Shown piece after piece: positions 43,354-54,502 of a stretch of 64,000 bases of DNA; the first letter of the stretch is position 1; the number at the start of each line of letters is the position of its first letter. Source of the DNA: Mortierella hygrophila (lineage: Eukaryota; Mortierellomycota; Mortierellomycetes; Mortierellales; Mortierellaceae); assembly GCA_015680625.1 (NCBI GenBank), contig JAAAXW010000124.1, forward strand, positions 49,127-113,126, given 5' to 3'. A program made the translations under genes and the position numbers. The notes under the pieces are model-generated. The model did not search any database. It was given only the letters and a program-made list of their open reading frames with translations, and was not told the origin of the DNA.

Positions 43354-44627
43354 ATGGCAGGACAGGATCAGGACAACGCAGCAAAGTGTCCCGTCGACCA
43401 CTCAACCTTCACCCACTTCCTCCCCAAGGACTCTCCTTCCGCCTCTGCACTCCCCGAAGGACACCCCACCGTACCAACCTCATCCGACGGCGAACCCGCA
43501 AAATGCCCCGTCTCCCCCGAAGCCCATAAACATTTCATGCCTCGGTCAACACAGTCGACCGCACCAACAGGTCTTCCTGAGGGCCACCCCACAGTGCCAA
43601 TGACAACCTCCGACGGGGAACCCACAAAATGCCCCGTTTCGCCCGAAGCCCACAAACACTTTCTCCCACGGTCATCTCAGTCATCACAAGCAGGAGAAGA
43701 GGACAAGTCACTAAAGATCGACCCAACCAACAACATGCCCTCGAAGCCAGACCAGTTCCGGATCGCCTCCCAACGTAGAGACCTCGACACCGAGCGCGAG
43801 ATCAGTTCTATCCCCAAGGCCGCCAACTCGCCCGATCCCTATGGCGACAGCAAGAAAAAAGCAGCAGGAGAAGGATCGTCAGGATCGGGATCGGGAGCAC
43901 ACGCACCGGATCCGGATAGCGATCAGGGTGAGGTGTGGATCTACCCCTCGGAACAAATGTTCTTCAACGCCATGAAGCGCAAGAACTGGAGCCCACGTGA
44001 GGAGGATATGAAGTTTGTTGTGCCAATTCATAACATGGTCAATGAGATGGCTTGGAAGCATATCCTCAGATGGGAGAAGCAGATGGAGAAGTAAGTTGTT
44101 CATTTGTTTTTTGTTCTTTCCGAGGGTCGGGCAAACGTGCTTTTTTTTCGGATAAGGCAATTATTTGTTGCAGGAAGAAGGGGCTGACTTTCAATTGCAT
44201 TGCTGCACGTTCTAACACATCATTTCCAATTCTTTGCTCACTGGAATGATAGTACATGTGGAGGACCTAAGCTGGTCAAGTTTGAAGGAAAGCCCAAGGA
44301 GATCACACCCAAAGCACGGATCCGCTCCTGGATGGGGTAAGTCATTTACTCTCTCCAAAGCTGACACATTTCATTGTCCTCCGCTGAGGTTCACGGATAC
44401 TGATCATTATTCGTGTCACTTTCCTGTATGTTAGATACACGTTGCCATTCGATCGCCATGACTGGGTAGTAGACCGGTGCGGAAAGCAGGTTACGTACAT
44501 CATTGATTTCTACTCTGGACAACCCGACCCCCGGTACCCTGAGGCTCCTAGTTTCTATCTGGATGTGCGTCCTAAATTGACTGCTGAGGGCGCGTGGCAG
44601 CGATTCAAGAAGTTCATGTTCGATTAG
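43354..44627 (+). CDS. CYC3: Holocytochrome c synthase (cytochrome c heme lyase), 3 exons
   Basis: Attaches heme covalently to apocytochrome c in the mitochondrial intermembrane space. Exons 43354-44090, 44253-44336, 44435-44627; 1014 nt, 337 residues. The catalytic core shows the family blocks WIYPSEQMFFNAMKRKNW, VVPIHNMVNEMAWKHILRWE, CGGPKLVKFEGKPKEITPKA, RIRSWMGYTLPFDRHDWVVD and YIIDFYSGQPDP. The N terminus has three CP(V) heme-regulatory motifs: KCPVDHSTFTHF at residue ~11, then KCPVSPEAHKHF twice within a tandem duplication of ~37 residues. CP motifs are known in this family, but duplication of the whole segment is unusual. Introns are short with GTAAGT donors. The gene is convergent with the Pumilio gene (310 bp apart). 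Confidence 0.95.
43450..43683 (+). repeat. Coding tandem duplication in the heme lyase N terminus
   Basis: Two units, 43450-43557 and 43573-43683, each encoding LPEGHPTVP, SDGEP, KCPVSPEAHKHF and PRS.QS with a slightly different linker. Synonymous differences between the units (for example CTCCCCGAA versus CTTCCTGAG) indicate an old, retained duplication rather than an assembly artefact. Confidence 0.85.
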
Positions 44628-44937
44628 AGAGAGGGTTCTTCACATAGAGTACATATACACAGCTTCACCTCGTTGGCGCGACATAATGATAACACACACC
44701 TTTGCATTCTTCTTATAACAATCAAGATGACGAAGGAGCGATGTTTGAGAAATGGTATCAAGTGTTTATGTTCAGAGAAAAGAAAAAAAAATATGGCAAA
44801 GCTATCGAAAAGAAAACAAAAATATCTACAAATGACCATTGGTCAATCCCATGTTTTGCAAAACGAAAGAAAAGAAAAAAAAAGAAAAGGTATAAAATAC
44901 TTGAAGAAACGCGAAATATATAACAAGATGTTTTTTT
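44628..44937. other. Convergent intergenic region
   Basis: 310 bp between the stops of heme lyase and the Pumilio gene; A-rich on the plus strand (repeated AAAGAAAAAA blocks), consistent with two 3' UTRs. No gene. Confidence 0.55.
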
Positions 44938-47900
44938 TTACCACCGGTTGCGGCGTCCGCCTCCACTTCCTCCACTACCACTCCCATTCCCCTCCATACC
45001 ATTCGCCCCCGACCCAGACTTGGATCCATACCTACTTCCTTCACCACTTGGCCCACCCTGTCCGAGCGCACCCCCTGCATTACTCCCACCATTCGAAAAC
45101 TGACTCCCCCTCCACCTTTCAACCATAAACGCAACTTTCTGCCCATACTTGGACCCTCTCAACGAGACCATATGTCTCTTTATCAACCCCGCACACATCT
45201 CCCTATGCGCTTGTCCTGCATTCGTCAGAATATACTGGATAATATAATTCCCGTATTGGTCGGCCGCGATATCGATTAGGGGGATACGGGGTCGGTCCTG
45301 GTTAACGTTGGTGGAGACGATGTGGATGTATTGTCCCATGACTTCTTCTTGGGTGAGGGGGATGGTCGTGGTGTTGTTGAGGGTTATTGTTGGCGGGCCT
45401 GATGTTGGTGTTGGGGTCGTTGGGGTCATTGTCGATTCCTTGCTGCTGTCAGCGGTGGTCGAGGTAGTAGCAGCAGGGGCGGTGGAAGTAGAATGGACGG
45501 CGGCCATACGGAGGGTCTTTTCGACAACCTTGGACGCGTACTGGTCCAGTGAGAGGTTGACTGCGTCCTCGAGGATCTTTTGTGTCACCGTTGCCCTGTC
45601 CGCGGGGGATCCGTGCTCCAGTATATGTTGGATCACCCAGTTGCCCCATTGACCCTTTGCGATCGTTGTGACCGACTGTAAGATCTCGTTTAGCACTGGG
45701 CGCTAATTTGACGCGAAAATGTAAAGAAATAAAGTATTAATGACCTAAGTTTCAAAGGGGGGTCGATGCGTCCACGCGTTTTCCACAAAGTTAATCAATC
45801 AAAAGGACAACGAAAAAAAAATGGGGAGATGAAGGTACCTTATCATGCTCAGCACAGTTCTCAAAAATATTCTGCACAACCAAACTTCCTGTCTCATCCA
45901 CCGCAACCCCAGCCCATCGACCCACAACTGCACTATTCACATACGTCATAACCGCCGGCGGCGCATCCACCCACCGGATCTCAAAAACCTTTTGCCAAAC
46001 ATGACACGCATACCGATGCACAATCGTTTCCCGAATCCTCCTAAACATCTCGGTAACAATCCTGGCCTTACAATCCTCCTCCACATTATCCAGCGCCTTT
46101 TGTACGACATGACACCCAAAGGGGTCACAGGCCAAGGTAAGGATGTTGCCGCGCATGGCTTGGGCGAGGAGAGAGATTTGGGAGGGGGACCCGAATTCGA
46201 AACAGCGTTGGATGAGAAAGTTTCCGAACCGGTTGGACATTAGTGGGTAGGCTGAGGAGGTTGTTAGGATGGCGTCGATGATTTGGAGTTTTTGGTCGGG
46301 TGGAGAAGTTTTGAGTTTTTGTTGGAGGTGGATGGAGGCTTGTTGGTCTGTTGCCTGCAAGATCCTATCCACGCACATCTAATTATTATTTTTTTCCCCC
46401 CGATTTCGTTCGCCAAAAAAAACAACAGTGTTAACTATTGTCGACAAAAATCAAAAGGCGAAGAGCGAAAGAAAGCAGAGAAATAGAAGAGAACAAAAAG
46501 AAGTAGTATTACCTGGTAGTCGAGATGGACGGGCTTGTCGCTGTGACGACGATAGTTGTTCCTGTAATGAGGTTGGTGCTGTTGAATGGACTGAGTAGGT
46601 TGCTGCAGCTGGTTGGAATGTACATACTGTTGGTTGATGTACTGAGGGTCAAATCCTGCACTATGACCCATCGCGCCATGTTGATACTGTCCTCCCGTCT
46701 GCGCATCATATCCATATCCCGCGCTCATCTACGAAATGACATGGCAAAATCCACGTTAGCTTCAAGCTCCACATTGGTTGTCATATCCTTGAACATTGTG
46801 TGAAAACTAAACAAAAAAATAACTTACATCGTCGGTCCAAGATTGAGAGTGACTGAGCCCGGCAGCAGGGACGTTCCAGGGGTAAGCACCAGGCTGCTCA
46901 ACAGCTGGAGAATCAAACGCGCCACTGCCAACACCGCCACCGCGAGACGACGAAAAACTGCCAGAGCTGCGGTGGTGCAACATAGGGAAGCTTGTCTGCG
47001 AACCATATCCATGCTGTGACAGACCACGTCCACCACCATATCCTGTAGGGGTCGACACCTCCTGGGATCCGAAATCAGACGATGAAGGGGAATCAACCAT
47101 ATCCATCAACCCTTGGTACTGCTGTTGGTAGAACGACTGGGAAGCGTTGATCTTTAGGCTCAGGTTGGGTTGGTGAGATGTGGTTGAGGATGGATGTTGC
47201 AAGCTGGTGATGGAGTTCGAGCGCGAGGGCATCGAAAGTGGATGGATAGCTGCCGCTGGACCACCGACAGTGCTGGCGTATGACAGGTTGGATTCGTAAA
47301 GGTCGTCAGCAAGAACTCCCAACGCGTTGCTTGCAGCAATGGATTCAGCTGTCTCTGTCGCTCCTGAGGTGTCGTTCATGCCAGTCATACTGAACGTGTT
47401 GAACGAAGGGGCTGTCGACGAAGTCACCAACAGAGGTGCACCAGCAGCAGCAACTTTGCCAACACCAGCAGTCAGCTGACTGAACCTCAAAACCGTAGCG
47501 TTCTTTGTCGACGCGTCAAATCCTGAGGCCAAACTAGCAGATTGGGTCAGCTTGTGCTGCTGCTTCATCAGCTCCTCAATCTCCCTATCCCGCTGTTTCA
47601 GCTTGCGTCGGTCCTCCTCAGATTCGAGCAACATCTTGGTGACGAGCTCCTTGAGCTGGTTGATCTCCGTCGACTGACGAAGACATGTCTGTTGAAAAGC
47701 TTCCATGTCAACATTGCTGGCCGCGGATTTGATGACAACAGAAGCGAGGGAGGGTGAGCTCTGGCGATGCGAAGAGAAGGAAGAAGAGGGCGGGGTGCTC
47801 CAGATGTTGGATCCATGTGTCAATGCTGTAGCATTATCCTTGGATGTAGCCTTGATAGTGGTTGTGGCGGTGGTGTTGGTCAGCGAGGACTATATTGTGA

Positions 47901-48924
47901 TATGTGCGATATCAATTCACAGCAGTGCGAGCATTGTTAGCATAGTCAATCGTCGTACTGTAAACAAAAAAGGGGCATGTGTAAGGGAAAGAGGGAACAT
48001 AGGGTGGACAGAAGAGTGCATAACATATGCGGGGTGAGATAATTCCACATTGTACCAAGTAAAGCTGGAGGAAGTCAGAGTGGATGGGAAGGTGGGCATG
48101 GAAGTGATGGGATAAGATGATAGACAAGCGACAAAAATAGAGGGTCAAAATTCCAGTAGAGCAACGGTACAAGAGAGTAGATAGTGAACAATAAAGCTTA
48201 CCTGGTCCATCCTGGCTTGCTTCTGAACAAGGAATCGACGCACAGCGCGTTGGATCACAACCACGGCATCCACCATCGCAGTACTAGCAGTAGTAACAGC
48301 ACTACCGGAACGGACATAGGTCGAAAGACGAACATCCCCCCAAGGATTCTCTGTTCCAGTCTTGGTAGCGGCAGTCATAGGAAGAGGGACAAAGCTCTGC
48401 TCCTCAATTCTAGGAGAGTTGGATATGGGCGTATGACTCCCATTATGCGCGTCCCATCGCGAAGGCGACCGAGAGATGTTACCCAACGGGAGAGGAAGAG
48501 GGAGTCCGAAACCAGGTTCGTGGAGAAGGGGCGAGCTGGACTCGGGGGAGTTCAGTTCTGGGAATCCGTCAAAGAGACGGTTCAAGCTGAAGGCAGCATT
48601 CGGAAGACGTGACGTGCGTGGTTGCTGCTGCTGGTGGTGTGGGTGTTGCTGCTGTCGTCGTGAGGAAAAGTTGGATTCGGGAACAGGGGCAGGTACAGGA
48701 GGGAGCGAAGGGGTGTTGCTGGAGATAGGATTGGTACCGGTTGCCGTCATACCCTTGGACTGGAAGAAAGCCGATCCCAAGGTCGGCCCATTCTGGTCGC
48801 CACCGTTCTGAGGGTTCGAAACTGCGGCTCCTGTTGCTGATTGTTGCTTGGGGAGGGTTTGCAGCAGGGAACCAATGTTGGTCTGTGCTTTAGCGAGTCG
48901 CTCCTTGTACCCGTTTCCAAGCAT
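44938..48924 (-). CDS. Pumilio-family (PUF) RNA-binding protein, 5 exons
   Basis: Exons (minus) 48924-48202, 47889-46828, 46728-46513, 46378-45839, 45702-44938, all in phase 0; 3306 nt, 1101 residues. The N-terminal ~600 residues are S/Q/P-rich with an IQ-like segment (VVIQRAVRRFLVQKQARMDQ) and a coiled coil (TEINQLKELVTKMLLESEED, RRKLKQRDREIEELMKQQHK). The last two exons carry eight PUF repeats; base-contacting quintets in order read SIHLQ, NFLIQ, CHVVQ, CHVWQ, SLVVQ, NWVIQ, SKVVE, NYIIQ. With the known PUF code this predicts a UGUA-N-AUA-like target. A ~50-residue S/T-rich insertion splits repeats 7 and 8. The tail is Gly-rich ending GGRRNRW. PUF proteins repress or localise mRNAs via 3' UTR sites in the cytoplasm. 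Confidence 0.92.
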
Positions 48925-50109
48925 GAGGACAAAAGGTGCTGGAGGAGAGGGGAGGTGAGTGGATTGCTGGGTTTAAGGTCTTTTGAAATTTCAGGTGAAC
49001 AGAGGTCTAGTTGAAGGGGCAAAAAAAGGGAGAGCTGTGCGCGTGAGGAAATGTTTTTGTTCAAAGGAGAGGAACCGGAGGAGAAGAGCCGACGAAGAGC
49101 GACTGCACGCGATGTTTTTTTTAGGTTTTTTGGGTGTAATTAAAGAGAGGAGTGGAGAGGGAGAATACAAAGAAAAAAATGGTTAAAGGATGGAGCGAGC
49201 GATTGTAGATTGAAGATAGAGGAAGTAAGAAAAACAGATATATAGAGATATTACAAGCGAAGTAGGCACAGAGTAAAAAGTAAGGAAATGGTGAGGATGG
49301 CCACGAATGCCAGCAAAGAAAAATGGAAGGAGAGACGAGTAAGCAGTGCCCAGGCAGGATAAGAAACGAGAGGATAAGAGGAAGAAGAAGTGAAGGTGGA
49401 AGAAAGAATGAGAGAGAAGAAAAGGGTGAATCGAGAACGAGGGAAGAAAAAGAAAAAGGAAGAGGAGCAGAGTCCACCTTTTAACAAGGGGGCCAAACAA
49501 GTTCGCATGTCTCGTCGATGAATGTATGGTATTGAGTACCATCAAAGTGGTGGTATGTGTGCCTTTCTCCTTTGGGCGAGGAGAAGGGGTTGACAGAAAG
49601 ACAGTCGATGGACCCTTTTTTGCTTGCAATCATACCATCATACCACCACCCTCCTGCTCGCAAAGAATGATAGTTGGTCGCATAGCCCTGTCTCCCTCCC
49701 TCTCTCCTTGATGTGGTGTGTGGGTGGATGACTGAAGGGCAAATCCTCGAGGGCCACACCTCGCCCACGACATGCAAAATCAGATTATCGATCCCTTTTC
49801 AAGGGGACAGGCACACACAGAAAAGAGAGAGAAATGATTCCAATCATTCCTGAACGATCCAAGACAGAGTGGGGTGGTTTATATGAAAAATGCTTTGCTG
49901 TGTTTTATTTTGCATGCCAGAATTGTGTCTTCTATCGAGTTTCTATCTAATCGATGAGGAGGAAGAGGATACTAGCTCATTGATGAGAAATAGTGCTAAG
50001 ATGGTGCAAGATGGCTAAAGAGGAATGAAAAAAAGAGTAGTGCGGCCAAATGGCCACATGCTGGTATCATAGGATTGAGAAGGAAAAAGGAAAAAGAATC
50101 GAAAACATC
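48925..50109. other. Intergenic, Pumilio promoter
   Basis: 1.2 kb. On the minus strand a long pyrimidine-rich stretch (49200-49480) precedes the Pumilio ATG. The open frames seen here are low-complexity S/F/L-rich products of that CT-rich DNA, not genes. Confidence 0.55.
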
Positions 50110-51860
50110 TTAGATGCCGCTGCGTCTGATGAGCGAGAGGAACTCTTCTCTCGACTTGGCGTTATCGCGGAAGCATCCAAACATGGAGCTGGTGATGGTC
50201 TGACTGCCAGGCTTCTGGACTCCACGCATCACCATGCAGAAATGGCTACATTGTCGTTATCAAAGAGAACAAGAGAATGTTAATATCTTGTGCATTATAG
50301 TCTTCCTTCACGAGACAAAAAACCACGCGTTGATCTGTTGCAAGGAAGGAACACAAACCTGGCCTCCATGACGACGGCGACACCCTGGGGGTTCAAGAGC
50401 TCCTGGAGGGCGATAGCGACCTGCTTTGTGAGACGCTCCTGGACCTGGAGACGACGACTGAACATCTCTGCGAGGCGAGCAATCTTGCTCAGTCCGACGA
50501 CCTTTCCGTTCTGAGGGATGTATCCAATGTGGATCTGGTATGGTAGCATGTAGTAAGGAAACAAAGTGGTCAGGTGATCGATCTTCTAGGAGAATGATTA
50601 TCCTTTGAATGACAAACTGACAAGTTGACTGTACCTTTCCGGTGAAGGGAACCATGTGATGCTCGCACAGAGAAAAGACGTCAATGTTCTTGACAATCAC
50701 CATCTCGTCGTGATCTATATCATGAAGAGAAGGAGAACAAAACAAAAGGAAAAGCATGTAGAGTGAGTCACCACTGCCTCTCTCTTCCCTTCCCTTCAAC
50801 ACTCTGCTTTGTAGTCCTTTCGTCTTTGGTTTCAACATCCGCTCAGTCTTCCTGTGCGTGCTCCCTTAGTTGTCCACTCTGCCCTTTGTCCCTTGTTGTA
50901 TTCCGTACCTTCTTGGAAGAGAGCCTTGTTCATCAAGTCTAACAACATAAGACAGAAAAGAAACATGACACACATGGAACCCCGGTCAGTACTACTTTTC
51001 TTTTTTTCCTGGGCTACTTTACCCTTGGCCAATTAGAGTAAACGAAAAACAAAAAAAAAGTTTGGTCATATATATGTTGGCGTGGGATTCTTACGGGTAA
51101 CACTCTCTTCGTAACCCTTGGAGAAGAACATGAGAGCCTTGGCGTAGCGCTCGGGGGTCTTCAAGAGTCCTTCTCGGTTGGGGTCCTCTCCAATGCACTC
51201 GAGGATTGTACGAACAGCACCCGAGATCTTTAGGATCCTTGCAGCGCGCGTCTCTTCAGTGTCTTCACGGCGCTCACGGGCACCAATGCCTATTTCAAAT
51301 GAAAAGAGGGAAGGATGATGAGCACTAATTGATGATACATATGGATCATTCTTTTATATCATAAGAGAGAGGGGATCTGACGTACTGGGGAAGCTGAGGC
51401 CATCAAAGTCAATGGGGGAAGGTCCACGGGTATGGGGGTTCTCAGCCTTCATGTAACTTTGTCCGAGGCTGTGCGAGTGGCCGGTCAATGCATGGGCAAC
51501 AACAACCTTAGCGACAGGCTGGGCTAACCTATTAATTGTTGCATATACACACACATACACACAGCAGACGAGTTAGTTTTCTGAGATATGTTGAGCCTTG
51601 AGAAGCGGTAAGGCTCTCCTTTTGTTACTTCTTTCTGCATTCATCCACAAAACGGAATCAATAGCGACCGTGGAATGGGTAAGGTGAGATCAGGTGAGTG
51701 CACGAGGGTAGAATGGAGAACTGACACTGCGCAGATCAATTGTTTGCCCCGTGGGCTGATTCCAATTCATTCAGTCAAAATGGAGAAAAGATGGCGTTAA
51801 GTGGATCACTCACTCGACGTTGTCGGTTGCGGTTCCGTTGGGCTCAGTAGCGATAGACAT
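50110..51860 (-). CDS. FOL2: GTP cyclohydrolase I, 7 exons
   Basis: Converts GTP to 7,8-dihydroneopterin triphosphate, first step of folate (and tetrahydrobiopterin) synthesis. Exons (minus) 51860-51814, 51528-51386, 51289-51095, 50938-50909, 50714-50635, 50534-50359, 50245-50110; 807 nt, 268 residues. Landmarks: short N-terminal extension with SPIDFDGLSFPS; GAVRTILECIGEDPNREGLL, KTPERYAKALMFFSKGYEES; HDEMVIVKNIDVFSLCEHHM (zinc-binding Cys and His) and VPFTGKIHIGYIP; VVGLSKIARLAEMFSRRLQV, QERLTKQVAIALQELL; ASHFCMVMRGVQKPGS (third zinc ligand Cys); EFLSLIRRSGI. All expected zinc and GTP-binding residues are present. Exon 4 is only 30 nt, flanked by proper TAG acceptor and GTACGG donor. The exact exon sum and continuous homology support the model. 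Confidence 0.95.
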
Positions 51861-54502
51861 GGCTTGTGTGATGGAGGTATGTGTGGGAGGAAGGGAGGAA
51901 TAGAGGAAGTAGTGGGAATTGAGAAGTGAAGACGAAGAAGCAAAGCGAGAAGGGGGAAGAGTGAGATCGGGCAAGGTTCTTAAAGAAACCGATAGCGCAG
52001 ACAATGACAACAAGTTCGAGATGATTGGGCGTATCGGCGGTTGAGGCAGGAGGATTGACCACTCGGAAGATGAGGGTAATATGGGTTGGGGGGAGAAATA
52101 AATGGACCGATTTTTGTCTGAGTGTCTGAGTGGTGTAAAGAACGAAGACAAAGGCTAATGGAGGAGGGTGAGAAAAAGGAGAACTGTTGGCTGCTGCATT
52201 CGCACCTTGTTTAGACAGCAATTGAGGGCAAACTATTCAACTGCCGCTCATTCTCTCACACTCGTACTCTTGTACACTTTCAACCCGCAGACACTCAAAA
52301 GAAAGGGAGACACAGAGGTGGAGACACCACGTTTGGATCTGATTATGAACATCGACACACATGCATACATGTTATCCTACCACAACTACGCAATATTCCC
52401 ACACACAACAGTTAGCAACTCACACCCCGCATCCACACTCGCATTCACAATTAAATACACGGTCGCAATATCCTTCCCACATAGGATATTGAGCTACCGG
52501 TCTGGTTGTAGAAGGAGAAGACAGTCGCTTGTCGCCCAGCTGAAGCGATGTCCCATACAACGTCAGGTAACAAGGGCGATCCACCAAGAGCGGAACTTGC
52601 CAAAGTGCCCAATATTCCAAGTTTGGCCAATGATGAATAACAAACATTGACCAAACATGGTATTTTGCTTAGTCTACGATGACAAAGATAATTAAGCATC
52701 TGTGAGTGAACGGGCATTGAAGAATCTCGTCCTACACAAGACGTCGTTATTCTTCAACCCTCCTTCTAGTATGACAACAACAGAAAAGCATTCGTGATGC
52801 CATGAGGTCTGTCACACGCAAGCGACATGGAGCTATGATGCGAAGAGGAAGAAGTGGATCGGATCAAGAAATATAATACGTGTGTGAGCCGCAGAGCCAT
52901 CACTCGGATCGGGTTACAACAACCACGACGCGGATCCGTCCACCCTCATGAAGAAAGACAGGCGCCAGCACTTTCGTCTTTTTCTCTCTTTTCAACTTTG
53001 ATCCGGCCGATCCTCACCTTGGCGAACAGTAAGAATAGGACCGGTATCTTACTTTTCCATGCAAGCGCTGCACTTCACTATTAGTGGCTGTGTGTAACTG
53101 AACTGAACAATGTGATCGATGGTTTCCCTGTCTCCACGTCCTGACAAATCATCGTCATTGATCACTGTCTTGTTACCCCTGAATTTGATTGAGAGATGCG
53201 ACTCCTTACCTTACTTCGTCTCAGACACAAGGACGAACACGCAGGCACACAGACAAGACAGTACACCTCCCATTCGCCCTATGTTGCTATGTCATTCCCC
53301 TTGTCCATTCTTGTCATCCATTCTCTATCCTTCCAGGAAGATAACCACTGATCGTGTTCCCTGTCCACAATCAAACCCAAGCTCTCATTCACTGCCTCGG
53401 AGCAAAAAATAAACAATTTTTCTTTGCAGCTCTCAGAAATGAGAGAGATGTTGTTGTTTGTGGCTCTCTTTCCTTTTTATTCAAAGGACCTCTTTTTTAG
53501 CCCTGCCACCCTTGGTCATCGCCCTCTTTCGATCACAACAACAACAACAACAGCAATAACAACAATAGGCTAGTTGCTGTTGCTGTTGTCGATGATGTTG
53601 TTGAGCGCGCGCTAAGAGGCTGTCTGTTTTGCCAGCCTGTCATTCATCATCATATTGCTCCTTCCTCTCTTATCCTCCTACTTTTCCTTGCGCTTTAGCT
53701 GATTAGTGGCACATGCTCCCTCTGACAGGCTGACTGGGTGTCAAATGGCTGTGGTGGAGCAGTGTAAAAAAGACATCGACAAATTTGCTCTCGGGATGTT
53801 GGTATTGCTCTCTTGCCCCTGGTTATTATTATCATAGTCGCTTTTTTGTTGTTGTCAGTGGTCGCTTTGAGCTGCATGCCGTTCCCTGTCCAGCAGCAGC
53901 TCCTTGACGACAAGAGAGAGCTGCCTTGTATGTCTATCTGTCTGTCGTAATCGTGGTTGTCCTCACTCGTTGTGTCTATTCATTCCTCATCTCCCCATCT
54001 TGTCACTTGTTCTTCCTTCTCTTCTCTTCTTCTTCTCCACTCTTCCTCTCACTCATTACTACCCTGTCCACCCAGGTCATCCTTCTTTTTACTCAACACA
54101 CTCTTTTCTCTTTCTCTTACCTCTCCATTTCTTCCTCTCGCTCATTCATTACCTCCACTCTCGCTCTCATTCATACTCTCCCTTTTATTCTTCACCCCTT
54201 CACGTTTCGTCGTTGTCGTACTTCCCCCTCAATTATACACCATTGACAAAGAGTATCCACGTCTACTCGTTCTCTCCCAACCTTTCCCCTTTTTTTCCAT
54301 TCTTTATTATCTTTTTATTATTGTGCTCCCGTCCTTCGTTTTGTGTCCTTCCCGCTACGCCACGAACTTCTTCTCCTGCGCACATCCTTCCACCTATATC
54401 GTCTATCTTTAACCCTCGCCTTCTTTGTTCTCCAGCAAACCCCGTTACACTTCTTCACTTTCCTCTTCACGCTTCACCTTGTTCACAACGCCAATTTACA
54501 CC
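51861..54502. other. Long intergenic region
   Basis: 2.6 kb between divergent genes FOL2 and the Q/S-rich gene. It contains ACA/CAA trinucleotide repeats at about 53535-53570 and GTTGCT repeats at 53571-53590. From about 53960 to 54500 it is strongly pyrimidine-rich on the plus strand, forming the presumed promoter/leader of the downstream gene. A minus-strand frame at 52451-52717 (ATVFSFYNQTGSSISYVGRI) is protein-like but unsupported. I recognise no gene. Confidence 0.45.

Noticed and set aside
49183..49629. Hydrophobic S/F/L-rich minus-strand open frames of up to 148 residues
   Set aside because: They are translations of a CT-rich promoter tract; three overlapping frames are all open and all low-complexity.
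52451..52717. 88-residue minus-strand frame
   Set aside because: Mildly protein-like C-terminal half, but no signal, no splice partner, no recognised family and no paralogue in the window.
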